From: Mastacembelus armatus
Lineage: Eukaryota > Chordata > Actinopteri > Synbranchiformes > Mastacembelidae
Assembly (NCBI RefSeq): GCF_900324485.2
Contig: NC_046651.1
Location: forward strand, 10,632,605-10,696,604
DNA length: 64,000 bases
Direction: 5' to 3'
Shown: positions 13,704 through 30,000 of the stretch, piece by piece
Position numbering within the stretch: the stretch's first letter is position 1
Layout: every line of letters starts with the position of its first letter
Made by a program: the position numbers and the translations under genes
The notes under the pieces: generated by a model
What the model was told of the DNA's origin: nothing
Databases searched by the model: none
What the model saw: only the letters and a program-made list of their open reading frames with translations

Positions 13704-14811
13704 GTAAAAGAACAGAAATTTTATTGACTGAGATAATTCCATTGATTTAATTCACTTTTTGTGTTACCTGTTTAATATTTTTGTTCTTATGAGTTGCAAA
13801 GCTCACAATCCTTCACACAGTTGTTTAATTCAGATCATACTGCACTAATACCTTGGTCCCAACAAGTTTGTGGTTTATGTGAAACCTAGAGTATAGAAGC
13901 CACCTTTACACTACAGACATATTACCTCTGGTACACTAAAATGGAAACATCTTAATCTTTAACACAAAACATTGACTAGTCACTGAAGAATTACTTCACT
14001 CTGCAATTTAATTAATTTGTTTTGCAAGGGAATGTATTTTGCATTTTTACATAGCGCAGTTTGTTTTCTTTGTAATACACATTGCTGCAAAGTTTCCATT
14101 GCTTTGTTCGTGAGGGGGGTCAGTCAGACACAGTCTGAGTCACAGTCACTAGTGTGTCTATACCCCTATTTAAAACTGTCTAAATGTGTCCAGTCTATAG
14201 TAATCTTCCGGTACAGCATGTAACTTCTAAACATGCTGTCTTGCAGAGCCATTGCATTTTCACAGGCTTGCAGCTGCACAGCATATATATATTTAGTCCA
14301 GCCTATTGATAGTTGAAGCACAGATGGGGTGCGGTTGTGGGGGTGTGTGAAGGGGGTGTGTGATAAGGAATGGGGAGTGAAGAGAGCAGTGAAGAGAAAC
14401 AGAAATGTCATGGCTAAGAGGCTAAAGTGGAAAGAGGAATAGGTCACCCACATGCTTGTCTCTGACATTGGATCCCTTGTGCTGTGGCATATTAAGCCTG
14501 GGGAATAGTGTGTAATTCTACTATATGAAGTGCCTTATTTAGTGTAGTAGTTACTGTGATCACACAGTCAAGACAACTGCTTGGAATCTTTCATCTATAG
14601 AAACCAGACAGGAAAATGTCAGAACACGTATGGTTTACAAGGGTTGATTCACAATGAACGTGACCCCGTCTTCTTTCATCTAGCAGTTTTCTCATACATT
14701 CTCAAGAGACCACAACCTCAAATGTCAAGCGTTGCAGATTCGATTTCACTGAACTTTTACCCTTTGTCTTCATAGAGTTTTAGCCCTGTGTCTTCCCCAT
14801 TAGCTAACTAA

Positions 14812-17090
<2,279 letters not shown>

Positions 17091-17389
17091 GCATGGACAC
17101 CATCCCCTTTGCACCTTCTTCCCAGTATTATTACGTCACCACTGAAAAGGGCATGTCCTCATAGACACAGCCGATGACTGTCTCTCTGCTACTGAACAGC
17201 AGCATTTTTACAAGATCTTGGTTAAAAAAAAATCTGGAGAGTGAGATGTTCTGCCTCCATTCCCTTACCTTTTATTTTTAAACACCTTTTTTCAGGTGAA
17301 GATTCCCACCATGTTTTTACAGAACCTGTGCTATGTTTCCTTGGTCTGATTACACCAAATGCAGTATAGAATTTGTACTGAAACCATGG

Positions 17390-17395
17390 AATAAA
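17390..17395 (+). terminator. aldoa: Poly(A) signal of aldolase A
   Basis: The canonical AATAAA stands 300 bp after the aldolase stop codon. Confidence 0.8.
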
Positions 17396-18654
17396 GTATT
17401 GTACCCTAATATTTTGCCTTATTTCTTCTTTCTTTTTGAGTCAAAATTATATCAAGGGACACATACAAACTGCAGTTTTCCAAAATGTGTTTTTACATGT
17501 TTCCTGTGTCTTTCATCAACAAATAAAAATCATCTCTTTAAATGATCTAAACTTTAAAAATGATTTGTCTCCGCACCTCTATGAGCATAACGAGTCGAGA
17601 GATGCTGAGTTGACATTGTTTCTGCTTGACTGGTACTCTAATATTTAGAGTATACGGCTTTAACTTGTGATTGAGCATGATGCAATAAAATATCTCCCCC
17701 AGCCAGTGGCCCAGCAGGGGGTGGAATTGTAGAGCTGGCTGGAGTTACTTGCCAGGCAGACAGGCCGGATGTAGTCAGTGAAAGGGATGGGGCTGCTGAG
17801 CTTCATCAGGGCAATGTCGTTGTCTTGCAGTGAGTTGTTATGGTTTGGATTGGCAGTGATTTTAGCCACATCTCACCTTGTGTCACTCTTCCCAAGTAGA
17901 GGGCCCAGTGTTTTTCTACATTTAAAATAAGACTCATTAAATAAATCGATGAAGTCAGAATTCATTGTCTTTTTACAGACTAACCCATCCTGCTATTATC
18001 TATTGACTTTGAATAAGTTTAGCAATATGTTTACTGTATTTATAGTTCATTTGGAAAACACAAACCAAAAGTACTTTTTGATGGAGAACACACTGAGGTC
18101 CAGACGACTAAAGTGTGTGTTTAGACAGACAATTCAGTGAACTCAATTTCTATGAGTTAGATCAACAACTATGGCTGTGGCTGAGTCTTTTAAGGCTAAA
18201 GAAAGAGCAACTGTGCTGTATGTTAAACTTATGGCAGTTCAGAAATTGCAACTTACATTGGTGGTTTTCATTTCCTCTACTATGTAATAGCAGAATCTAA
18301 GAGTGTGACCCACAGTACTTTGAACAAACACTTCTCTTTTTGAAAAGAGAGAAAAAAACAACTACACTCAAGTCCAGTTGCACTTTTCTCTAGTCCACAT
18401 CTGTTCCAGGTTTGTTCAGACTGAAATTGCTTTGAGTCCTGGGTTTATCCAAAGCTCAGAGCAATCCCAGCTGGACTTGAGGGACCTGAGAAAAAGTCCC
18501 AGCAACATGTGCTGCTTATTTGGTCAGGCTGTCTAAATAGCAAATCAGTTCAGTGTCCTTCTTTCACAGTTGCTACCCAGATGCTTTTAATAAGACATTG
18601 TCTCTGTGCTTTCTGTTGTTATCAACTTAAATGTGGTTTAGTGGATTTTTTTCT

Positions 18655-18800
18655 GCAGGTTGTGCAGTGGTTAGCACTGTTTCCTCACAGAAAGAAGGTT
18701 CTAGGGTTCAAATCCTGCACATCCTGGGGCCTCTCTGTGTGGAGTTTGCATGTTCTTTCTGGCACTTGGGGTAAACATAAGTGTCTGTGTGTCAGACCTG
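18655..18800 (+). mobile_element. LINE 3'-region fragment (same family as 7127-7480)
   Basis: It contains GTGGTTAGCACTGTTTCCTC, a GGTTCAAATCC-like stretch and TGTGTGGAGTTTGCATGTTC, matching the reverse complement of the element at 7127-7480. The downstream part is missing. It lies inside the protease pseudogene. Confidence 0.55.
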
Positions 18801-19509
18801 TGACATGTGCCATGCAAACTTATCACTGAGACACTAATGCTGGCTGCAGATTTTCCTCTGGTAGGACAGAATGTGTGGATTTTATTGTTGATATTTGCAT
18901 ATTTGTGTGTTCTTTATGTGCAATGCTGCCAAATGTTGCTCTTGGTCTTCTGGTACAAGAGTTCGTATCAGTTTTTATCAACAACAATTTGATCACATGT
19001 TTTGACTCTGTGAAGGCTCCTAATGATCCGAAAGAGAAATCTGGACCCACTGGTTGTTGATAAGGGTTCCTCCACAAATGTGGGTGCCAGTAAAGTGTAT
19101 GCTGACCTGCCAGGGCCATGACCCAGCTGTGGCATTTGCACCACCCACAATCCTGGTCTTAAGAGGTGCCACGCCACAGTCTGACAGAGTGTAGACAACA
19201 AAGTGTCAGTGCATATAGAGGAAAAGTAGGTTGAATCATGTGTCACACTAGATGTTTCTTGTTTGTAGCTGTTATTTTTATTGTTGCTTTCATACAGTAA
19301 TTCCAGTGCATCTCCTGAGCATTTACATCATGATGGTTGTATGGAATATATGAAAAGTGACTGCACTTACCCTGAGCCTTTGCCCCTGTAGAGAACACAG
19401 ATGAGACCTTACTTGTGTATTGCTCAGCGTGTGTATTTAATTGTTAGACCCAAAGTATCTTGTCATGAGCAGCACAATTATTAGTATTGTAGAAATGTGT
19501 AGCTGCAGT

Positions 19510-20122
19510 CACAAGGTGGCACTAGAGTTCCAGCTGAGATGAGCTGGTACCTGTCAGTTTTTCTCAATACTTTATCTTGTTATATTTGTTTAGGCACAAC
19601 AATGGTTGAGACGTTTTCAGAATGACCCAATACTTTTATAAAAGTTTGACACATCACTGCAGCATTTTGGTTTGGTACATTAATTCACAGTGGAAAAATG
19701 AGTTTGGGTTTAATAAATTTATAGTCAAACCATACAAACTTCCTGTTTTTTAGAAATTTAAGATGTAGATTTAGAGAACACAAACCATTTCCTGAAATTT
19801 GTGGCTGAATGTTTTGGTCACTGCACAGTTTTATGTTAATTAATTTCTGTATTCATCAGTCCTGTGGTTAATTTTACTGTTTTTATTCTTGTTACATGTC
19901 TCCTGTCTTTTTAACTATGTTGTCAAATTTATAATTCCAGTCTGTGGCCTGTTGACAGAGCAAAAATCATTATTGACATGACTGACGTGTTATAATTGCT
20001 GCGTTCTTTACTGCAGCAATAAAACCAACCTGCATTTTAAAATATTACATGCGTGTGTTGGTAAGTCACACAAACAAGCATCAAAAACCTCTTTACAACA
20101 GCTGATATTCATGAAACAAACC
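19510..20122. repeat. Duplicated 0.6-kb block, copy 1
   Basis: This block reappears at 34402-35016 in the same orientation with roughly a dozen differences over about 613 bases, so near 97-98 percent identity by eye. It begins with CACAAGGTGGCACTAGAG and ends at ATGAAACAAACCC. It carries no convincing ORF. It is part of the larger protease-unit duplication. Confidence 0.9.
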
Positions 20123-21290
20123 CTGCTGTTCCAGCTGTTTCCTCTTTATGAGGCTGAGCTGGTAATAAATTCTTTTTTGTTCACATTTATGTTGGCAAGA
20201 AAAGCTTCAGGCATTTTCAAAATACTGCACATCATCACTGTAATGTTTTGATTTGGTGTTTGGTCACAGTTTTTTGGATTTATTTTTGTTGCATTAGTCT
20301 GTCATTATCTCGTTATTTTATGTGTTTAATTAAATCTTTTTTGTTTTCTTTTCAGTTGTCATGTATCACTCTGCCCCTTGTAACACTCACAGAGCATGCA
20401 GTTGTGTGGCGACACCACAAGGTGGCTCTATATATTTTTTTTTTATAAGCCTGAAGAAGAGTGTATTCAACAGGATGTCTACTGTGTCCCTTACACTCAG
20501 TGTTGATTTCATGTTTTCTCCCTGTCGGGTTTACTTTTGTTTTGGTGAGATTGTTATGTTTAGCCGTGTCGACCAGGCTAAATATGGTCACCGAGAAGAA
20601 GTGAAAAATAAATATTTCGTTAGAAACTCCAGTTCCGTAGATTTTATGTTACACCCTTTAATGCTCAAATCCAGAACATAAAGATGTTTTTCCTTGACCC
20701 GAACTGTTACAGCTGGGAGTTTTTTCAATCTTCACCCCAGAAAAAAAGAATCATCACTCTCTTATTTCCCACAGTACAGTTTAAGGTTACTATTGGATTA
20801 ATGTTAAATAACTTATATTTAGTTTTCAAACTATGAACAGAATGTAATTATTAAAAAAGTAAGTCAGACTGGGATTAAAACTGTCTTTTGCAACAGAAAC
20901 CTGACTGAGATATGCACAGTGATTTACACCACACAAAACTGTCGACTGTTCAATGTAGACTGAAACTTAGCTAGAATAAACTAGAGCCTCTGAAAGTCAT
21001 GTAATGGTAAGTAAAGTATCCAAGTATATATATATATGATATATCAACATCAATATCAAAATCAAATAAACAGGTAAAAGCTGAAGTCTATTAAACACTT
21101 ACTGTGTAGACACTTAACAAATCTCTCAGTAGTTTAATCATAATTAAAATAGTTACCACCACTGTGAAATCATGATCTGATAGCTCTAAACAATACAGCA
21201 GCCCTGCCACAAAGCCTGTTTATATAAAACCTGTATTTTATTCAGATGTGTTTAATATTCTCTGTTGTGTAAAATAACATAATTCACCAA
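20123..21290. other. Noncoding stretch inside the protease pseudogene
   Basis: AT-rich sequence. I see no exon or transposon that I can name. The last part (about 21140-21400) resembles 35040-35330 more weakly, continuing the duplication after a gap. Confidence 0.5.
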
Positions 21291-22342
21291 TAACTACATA
21301 CTCAAAAAATAACCATCATTTTGAATCAAAACCTCCCAAACACTGCATATGTGCTCTAAAAAGTATGATTTAGTGATTTAAAGTAGGCTGCAGAGGTGTC
21401 CCTAATAAATTGGTAATTCACCTTGCTCAGTCCAGAAAGTCTTTGTGATTTATCTTTTATTATTTCTCAAACACATTCCTGTGCACTGACAGTACTGCAC
21501 ATGTACAACAACCTGTTCCAAACCAGACCTGTTGTACTGGATTCTGAACACCTTAAACAATGTGCCCGGACCATGGTCAATCCCTTAAACTGTTGTTCAG
21601 GAGGTTGGTGCTTTTGCCTTTGCCTCACATTTGAAGAAAACCTAAGAGGGTTTGCCGACTGATTCCAAACAACTTAACAGTAACTTCACTTTTAAATTTT
21701 GCTCTGACACTTTTGTTGATGTTGCTTTATAGTTTTGTTAACACCGATGTAAGTGATGCTGCAAATCAATGAATAAGACTGATTTATTATGCAATGTTGA
21801 ATTTACAGGATTTATTTTCATCGTAATCCAGCGCTGTGATTTGTCAGGTGAACCCCCTGATCTGGTTATTATACAAAATTATAGTTAATACAATTGTGGT
21901 GATATTATTTCTGTTGCTCTTCTCACTTGAGTTACTTCAATGATGTAGCCACTTTGGGTTTTATTCAATTTTATATATGTTTTAAAACAGCATGTGTCCT
22001 AATCTGTGCTCCATTAGGACCAGACATTAAAAATGAATTACATATTGACTTATTACACCAAACTACAGCCAACATAAAAGAGCACTGTACTAAATGCTTT
22101 TTAAACGAGTACAATTTACAACAATCATATACAACAATAGTTTGTGCAGCATGACGCAATAACTAATAGCGTGAATGATTTCATACCATTAGAGAAAGTG
22201 TGAGTGTTAAATGTTTGTGTTACATTAAAATAAGCCAATAGGAAAGAATTAGCTGCCCTTAAGTAGAACATAAAATTTTGTAAAATGATTTCAAAGAGAA
22301 AAACAATAGAAGAAGTTGACAAATTGTTAGGGCAAAAATGCA

Positions 22343-24561
<2,219 letters not shown>

Positions 24562-24619
24562 TCTGCACTGTCACTGCTTGTTTGATGTAGGTGCAGAACG
24601 TCTTTGTGATTTATGTTTT

Positions 24620-26990
24620 ATTATATCTCAACCAGTCATCGGTACATTTACAACAACCTGTTCCAACTCAAACCTGTTTTTCTTGACTCCTCATACCTTC
24701 TGCAATAATTAACCCTGACCACATTTCATACTGTTCTTCTGAAGCTGGACGGGAATGTTCTTTTATTTCCACTGTCATTAAACCTGACATAGAAGAGAAA
24801 CAAGCCAAACATTGTTGCTTTTACATTCTGCAGGGAGCCAAGTTTCACACCCATGTCCGTAAAATATTCTGTGCAAGCATAACACCTAACTCCTGAAGTT
24901 CGATACAGAATCAACCTGTGATCTAAAAGCTGTCTCCAAACCAAAACCTCATTTTTACCTTAACCAAAAAAATCAACTTTATAGCCTCAAACTGCCTCCT
25001 GAAGATAAGTGAAAGTGTCCTCACCCCATAATGCAAGGTACAAAAATATTGAATGTCATCACCTGGGAATCTATAGGTCCTACCACTCAGACAGATATTT
25101 GTCTGCAAAGACCGATGAGTCTGTCCCTGCCCCTGTACCTGTCCCTAAAGACTCCTTCGTGCCTGAATGCTATGTATTAACACTACCTTGTCCAACAAAG
25201 GACACACTTCTGTGTGGAAACTCATGAATGAGACTTTAGTCTGTATATACTACATTTTGCCCTTGTCATGGATTTAACCTAAACCGACTTTGCATGTGTC
25301 ATAATCCCAACAAATACCATAATATAGGTTATGTATTCAACAATCCTCTGACAGCATTATGAACTGCAATCTTCATTAACATTAGTTATAAAACACTAGG
25401 CCTGACAGTAATAATGACTATGAATATAAAAATAATTACTACAATTAAAATGACAACAGTTTTCTCCAGGTTTCCTCCCACAGTCCAAAAACATGTATGT
25501 CAGGTTGATTGGTGACTCTAAATTGCCCACAGGAGTGAGTGTGAGTGTGTGAGGTTGTTTGTCTCTATGTGGCCCTGTGATGGACTGGGGACCTGTCCAG
25601 GGTGGACCCCTGCCTTCCACCCAAAGAGAGCTGGGATAGGCTCCAGCAGATCCCTGTGACCCTGGTTCAGGAAAAAGCGGGTATAGAAAACGGATGGATG
25701 GATGGAAAATGACAACAGTCTGATCTGGAGTATTGTAATACAGGACAATTAAAATGAACCAACATATTCACAGAAGTCACTGGAATTAAGGAATTAAAAT
25801 TCATTTCATAGGACTGACAGCTCAACTAAGAGATAATTCACTCAGCATAATTATAGCCTGATGATTAACCTGCTCTGGAGCAGGCTAGCTGAAAAGAACA
25901 CACTTACATAGCAATTTAGTTTAATTTAACCTGATAAGTGGAAAATCCCAGCTTTAATCCCTTAGTCTTGGTTTGGTGCAATGTATCTCTGCTGCTCTGA
26001 GTTTACACAATTACACTGAAAATCTGATCAAATATATAATGTATACCAAATCATGCACAGCACATGGGTCAAATTTCTGACTGATGAATACAGCTGTTTA
26101 AATACACATACATATAAATATGTAGAAATTCATTGTAACACTAATTTAATTCATTGTGATCTTGAAAAAACATCCTCAGCTCTACCAAACCCTCATGGTC
26201 CCCCCTCTTCTCTAAATCTCAGTCCTTCAACCTGTCAGAAGGAGTAAGATGAGAAAACCTAACATTGAATCCGCAGGAGGCGTGTGAACACGAGCACCAA
26301 ACAGAACAAACAATGAACGTGAAACACATTATTCACCTCATTTAATAACGTTTAAGTCTCTTATTTCTACCTAAGACAAAGTAGAGCAGGGAAGGGAACT
26401 AGAAGAAGGAAAACTACCAACACACAGACAGATCCTGTGTGCTCTCCAAACATGAAATAAATCCATGTTCACTGACTGATGTGTGTTAAGATCAATTAAA
26501 GCACAGCATCAAACACTTGGGGAAGAAACAGACAATACCTTTTCCTTCAAAGACATGATCTGGCTAAAAATTAACCTCAGTCAGAAGAAAGAATGATAGC
26601 ATGCACTGACTGTAAGGACAGAGGTCCTGTACACAGGGCTAAGAAAGAGCCATTCTCTCTCTCTTTTCCTGATATAGAAAGGAGTTGTAGTCTCCACTGA
26701 CTGTTTGCCCACATAAACTCAGCAGGATTACCCTCTCCATTTGTTCATGGCAACACAGCACCAATGTAAAGTAGCCCCAAAACCTTGGCCAGAGGCCCGT
26801 CTGAATGTTAAGTGACCGTTCCCCATCTGTGTGTCCCCGCACATCTCCCTCCTTTTCCTCCTCTCCTTCTCGCTCGTTTGTTTAGGAGACAGACTCATAT
26901 CAAGGGCCTTCTTTTCCTCCTGTGAGGGCCAGCAACAATATTTATTTCTCATCGGGCAGGACAACCCCGCCTACTGTCACCTCATAGCTT
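24620..26990. other. Intergenic region between protease and Ig gene
   Basis: Apart from the LINE fragment at 25463-25708, no exon, RNA gene or other named repeat is supported here. The two genes diverge, so it must hold both promoters. Confidence 0.6.
25463..25708 (+). mobile_element. LINE 3'-tail fragment with (GGAT)n end
   Basis: It starts at TTTCTCCAGGTTTCCTCCCA, passes GGCCCTGTGATGGACTGGGG and GGGATAGGCTCCAGCAGATC, and ends in GGATGGATGGATGG. It is the same family as 7127-7480 but in plus orientation, and its tail is complete. Confidence 0.65.
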
Positions 26991-26997
26991 TATATAA
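26991..26997 (+). promoter_or_regulatory. TATA box of the Ig-superfamily gene
   Basis: TATATAA stands 58 bp before the proposed ATG at 27049, so transcription would begin near 27020 with a very short 5' UTR. The match is strong but the TSS is inferred. Confidence 0.55.
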
Positions 26998-27048
26998 GAC
27001 AGCAAAGCAGCCCGGTGATAAGACACTGGCCTCAACAGAAGCCTGGTC

Positions 27049-30000
27049 ATGCGGTGTAAAGTCCTCATCTGCGTTGTCCTTCTCATAAAGCACGGTGAGT
27101 ATGGTGTGATTACGCTCACAATAGCTGCATTGTTGTTTCTTCACCTAACGACCAGGTTTCAAATGGCCTGGTCAGCCTGGAAATTTTCATACTGAGCTGT
27201 GTCAGACTGAACAGTAATAATGTTTGACATTAATCTACAGGTTTGTGTTTTGTGTAGATTTTCTAATGGTTTAATGGCTTGGAGTTTGTAAAAGTGCGGA
27301 AAGTGCACGTTAATCATATCCTACGATTTTAGTTATCTACAACTTGACTGCAACTGCATGGAGGTTATATCTTGTGTGACATGTAACTGTGGCCACACAC
27401 AAGTTTTCTGTACATTATCAGCAAAACTGATCATAGAAAACAGTTGTTTTCCACTTTAACTACAGCATTATCACACTTTTTATTTTGTTTGCAGCCTGAC
27501 TTCAAACAAACCACAGACGCAATGTGTTTCTTTACATTTAAACCAAAGCTATATCTTTGTCTGACCTTTACCAAAGTGAATTTGTTTCCCAAACCCCAGG
27601 CAGGACTCTGGACAATGGGAGTCATGGTCTCTGGCAGCGCAATCGCTTCATTCGTTCAGTAAAACAGGGTTATTGTCCGAATAAATAATCTGTAACTACC
27701 TTTCCTACCAAACCTGTCTGCTGTTGCAGTTTAGTTGTATGTAAACTTCATTTCTAGGAGACAGATCTGGTCAATGTCAACATGTACCTGACCCTTATTT
27801 TGTGTTGATTCATGGTAAACCTACGGGTTTGTGGCAGGTCCAGTACAAGTATCTATGGTTATAAAAATCAAGTGAGACTTTTTTTTTTTTTTTAAATTTG
27901 CACCATCTCACTTTATCTTTTGTTGTATTAACACCGATGTGAGTGATGCTGTAATCAATGAATACGACTGCTTTATGATGCAACATTGGATTTACAGGAT
28001 TTATGCATCATTTTGATGCAAGCGCTGTGATATGTCAGGTGAACCCCTTGATCTGGTTATTATACAAAATGGATCAATTTAAACTCCTGATACTTGATAC
28101 TGTAATGTGGAAAAAACACCCAGTATTAGAACAAGCTATGTTGTCCATCCCCACAGTCTAATATTAGTCATGTGCTGAGGACTGAACTTCAACAAACGAA
28201 TAATTAAATCACCACAGGAGGTGCCTTTTGTCTGTGTTAACTAGTTGTACCATTGTAGCTCATGTATCATACTTAATAAGACATGTAACATAACCATATA
28301 ACCACAAATATGTGAGAAGTGTTTAAGTGGTTATGTTGCATATTTTGTTAAGTGTGATACATATGCTACAATAGTACAACTAGTTAACGGCAAACATCAG
28401 ACTGGTCTCTTAACACAAGCACGGGGTCATACTGTAGTCCAGTCAGATCAACATTAGAGTAATTCTTATTATTAATTCTTCTTATTATGAAATACAGGCC
28501 AGTCCAAATACAAATGCAACCCTGCCCTGCAATGTGGTGTTTCCTCTCTCAGTGAATGGGGACCAAATAGACCAGTCTCTATTGTCTCTCTCTCTATTGA
28601 CTAATTACCAAATTACCAGTGTAACCAGACCTCTACATGGTCAGAGTGTCAGTAAATGACTGATATTTAAGGGGGCAGTCGTGGGCCTAATGGATAGAGA
28701 TGGAGTCTCAGGAATTGCAGGAATTGTCGGTGTGGTGGAGTGAATGGCCAGCACCCCCTCCACCTCAATACCACGACTGAGGTGAGACCCCCGAGCAAGG
28801 CACCGGACCCCCAGTTGCTCCCTGGCCACCGCAGCAATGGCGGCCCACTGCTCTGGGTGTGTGTTCACTGCTGTGCGTGTGGATGGATGGGTTAAATGCA
28901 GAGCACAAATTCCAACTATGAGTCACCATACTTGGCTACACAAGTCACTTTCATTTTTTTTACTCATTTATGACTAAGAATGAAAAAGAATGTAAGAGGG
29001 AAAATTCAATCAATGTCTGACTCTGCTGCTGCTGTGTTTTCAGTAAGTAGTAACTTTCTTTCTCTCCTCACAGCATCAACAAGTGAAATACAAGCCAGTC
29101 CAAATACAAATGCAACCCTGCCCTGCAATGTGGTGTTTCCTCTCTCGGTAAATGGAGACCAAATAGACCAGTCTCTCATTAAAGCCAGCTGGATAAGTAA
29201 TGGCTCAGTCATCTCTATATTTGAGAATACGGTTTCTCAAATAAAGGAGGGCTTCAGCTGGGACACCAGTGATTTCGTCAATGGGGGCTTCTCTCTGACC
29301 ATCCTCAGATCCAGTCTCAACCTGCAGGGGGTGTATGAATGCACAGTCAGCTTCAACTCCACAATGCTGCACTCCAGTACCATTACTTTTGGTATCCTTG
29401 GTACGTCTCTGTTCAAATGCTGAGATTAGATTTGGGCTTTAAATACTCATTTGAACCTAAAATATCTACAGGTCTGAATTCAGTCTTCTTTATTTTCCCT
29501 TTTCCTCCATTTCTTCTTCTTCCACCCTTTGTAGCTTCGCCCATTCTTTCAATCCCACAGCAGTGGGTCGTGTTAGAGGAACCAAGCCAGCTTAGCTGCC
29601 ATGCAGACGCCTTCTACCCACCTCTTGTCTCTTTCTCCTGGACCAGAGGTGAGGAAGTGATTCATCCTCCCTACCAGGTCATGGGTGAACAGACTCCAGA
29701 TGGGTACTACACAGCTGTGGGCAACCTCACCTTCTATCCTTCCCGTGAAGACCAGAATGTGACTTTTGGCTGTAAAGTATCACACAGTGGCAACTATCAA
29801 GAGCTGCATTTCAAACTCAATATGACCTGTGAGTGACAGAAAAACATTCTGTCAGTTTGTGCACTTGCTTCATACTTGTTTTATCAGTTTTGAATATTTT
29901 CTTTGTATATCCTCAGATCTCCCGTCTGTCAGACTTGTAAATGTGCCCTCATGTTCCAACAACATCCTTTGCACTTATTACTGTGACGTGGAGAGTTTCT

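Larger units (their letters stand above)
17698..21460 (-). pseudogene. Broken tandem copy of the neighbouring serine protease gene
   Basis: Pieces of the intact protease at 22343-24561 recur here in the same order and strand. They are: the exon with the catalytic Asp (17698-17900; NDIALMKLSS is kept), the IVGG exon (19042-19175), the 15-nt micro-exon with its splice sites (about 19374-19388) and the end of exon 1 (about 21423-21435). The IVGG exon breaks off just before its LTAAHC end, so the catalytic His is missing. Nothing corresponding to the exon with MCAGQAGKG or the GDSGGP exon was found before the aldolase gene. The part between 19540 and 21300 has no counterpart in the intact gene. 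It therefore cannot encode an active protease. I infer a tandem duplication followed by truncation. Confidence 0.85.

Noticed and set aside
28641-28868. 75-codon minus-strand frame
   Set aside because: It lies wholly in the tRNA-derived SINE.
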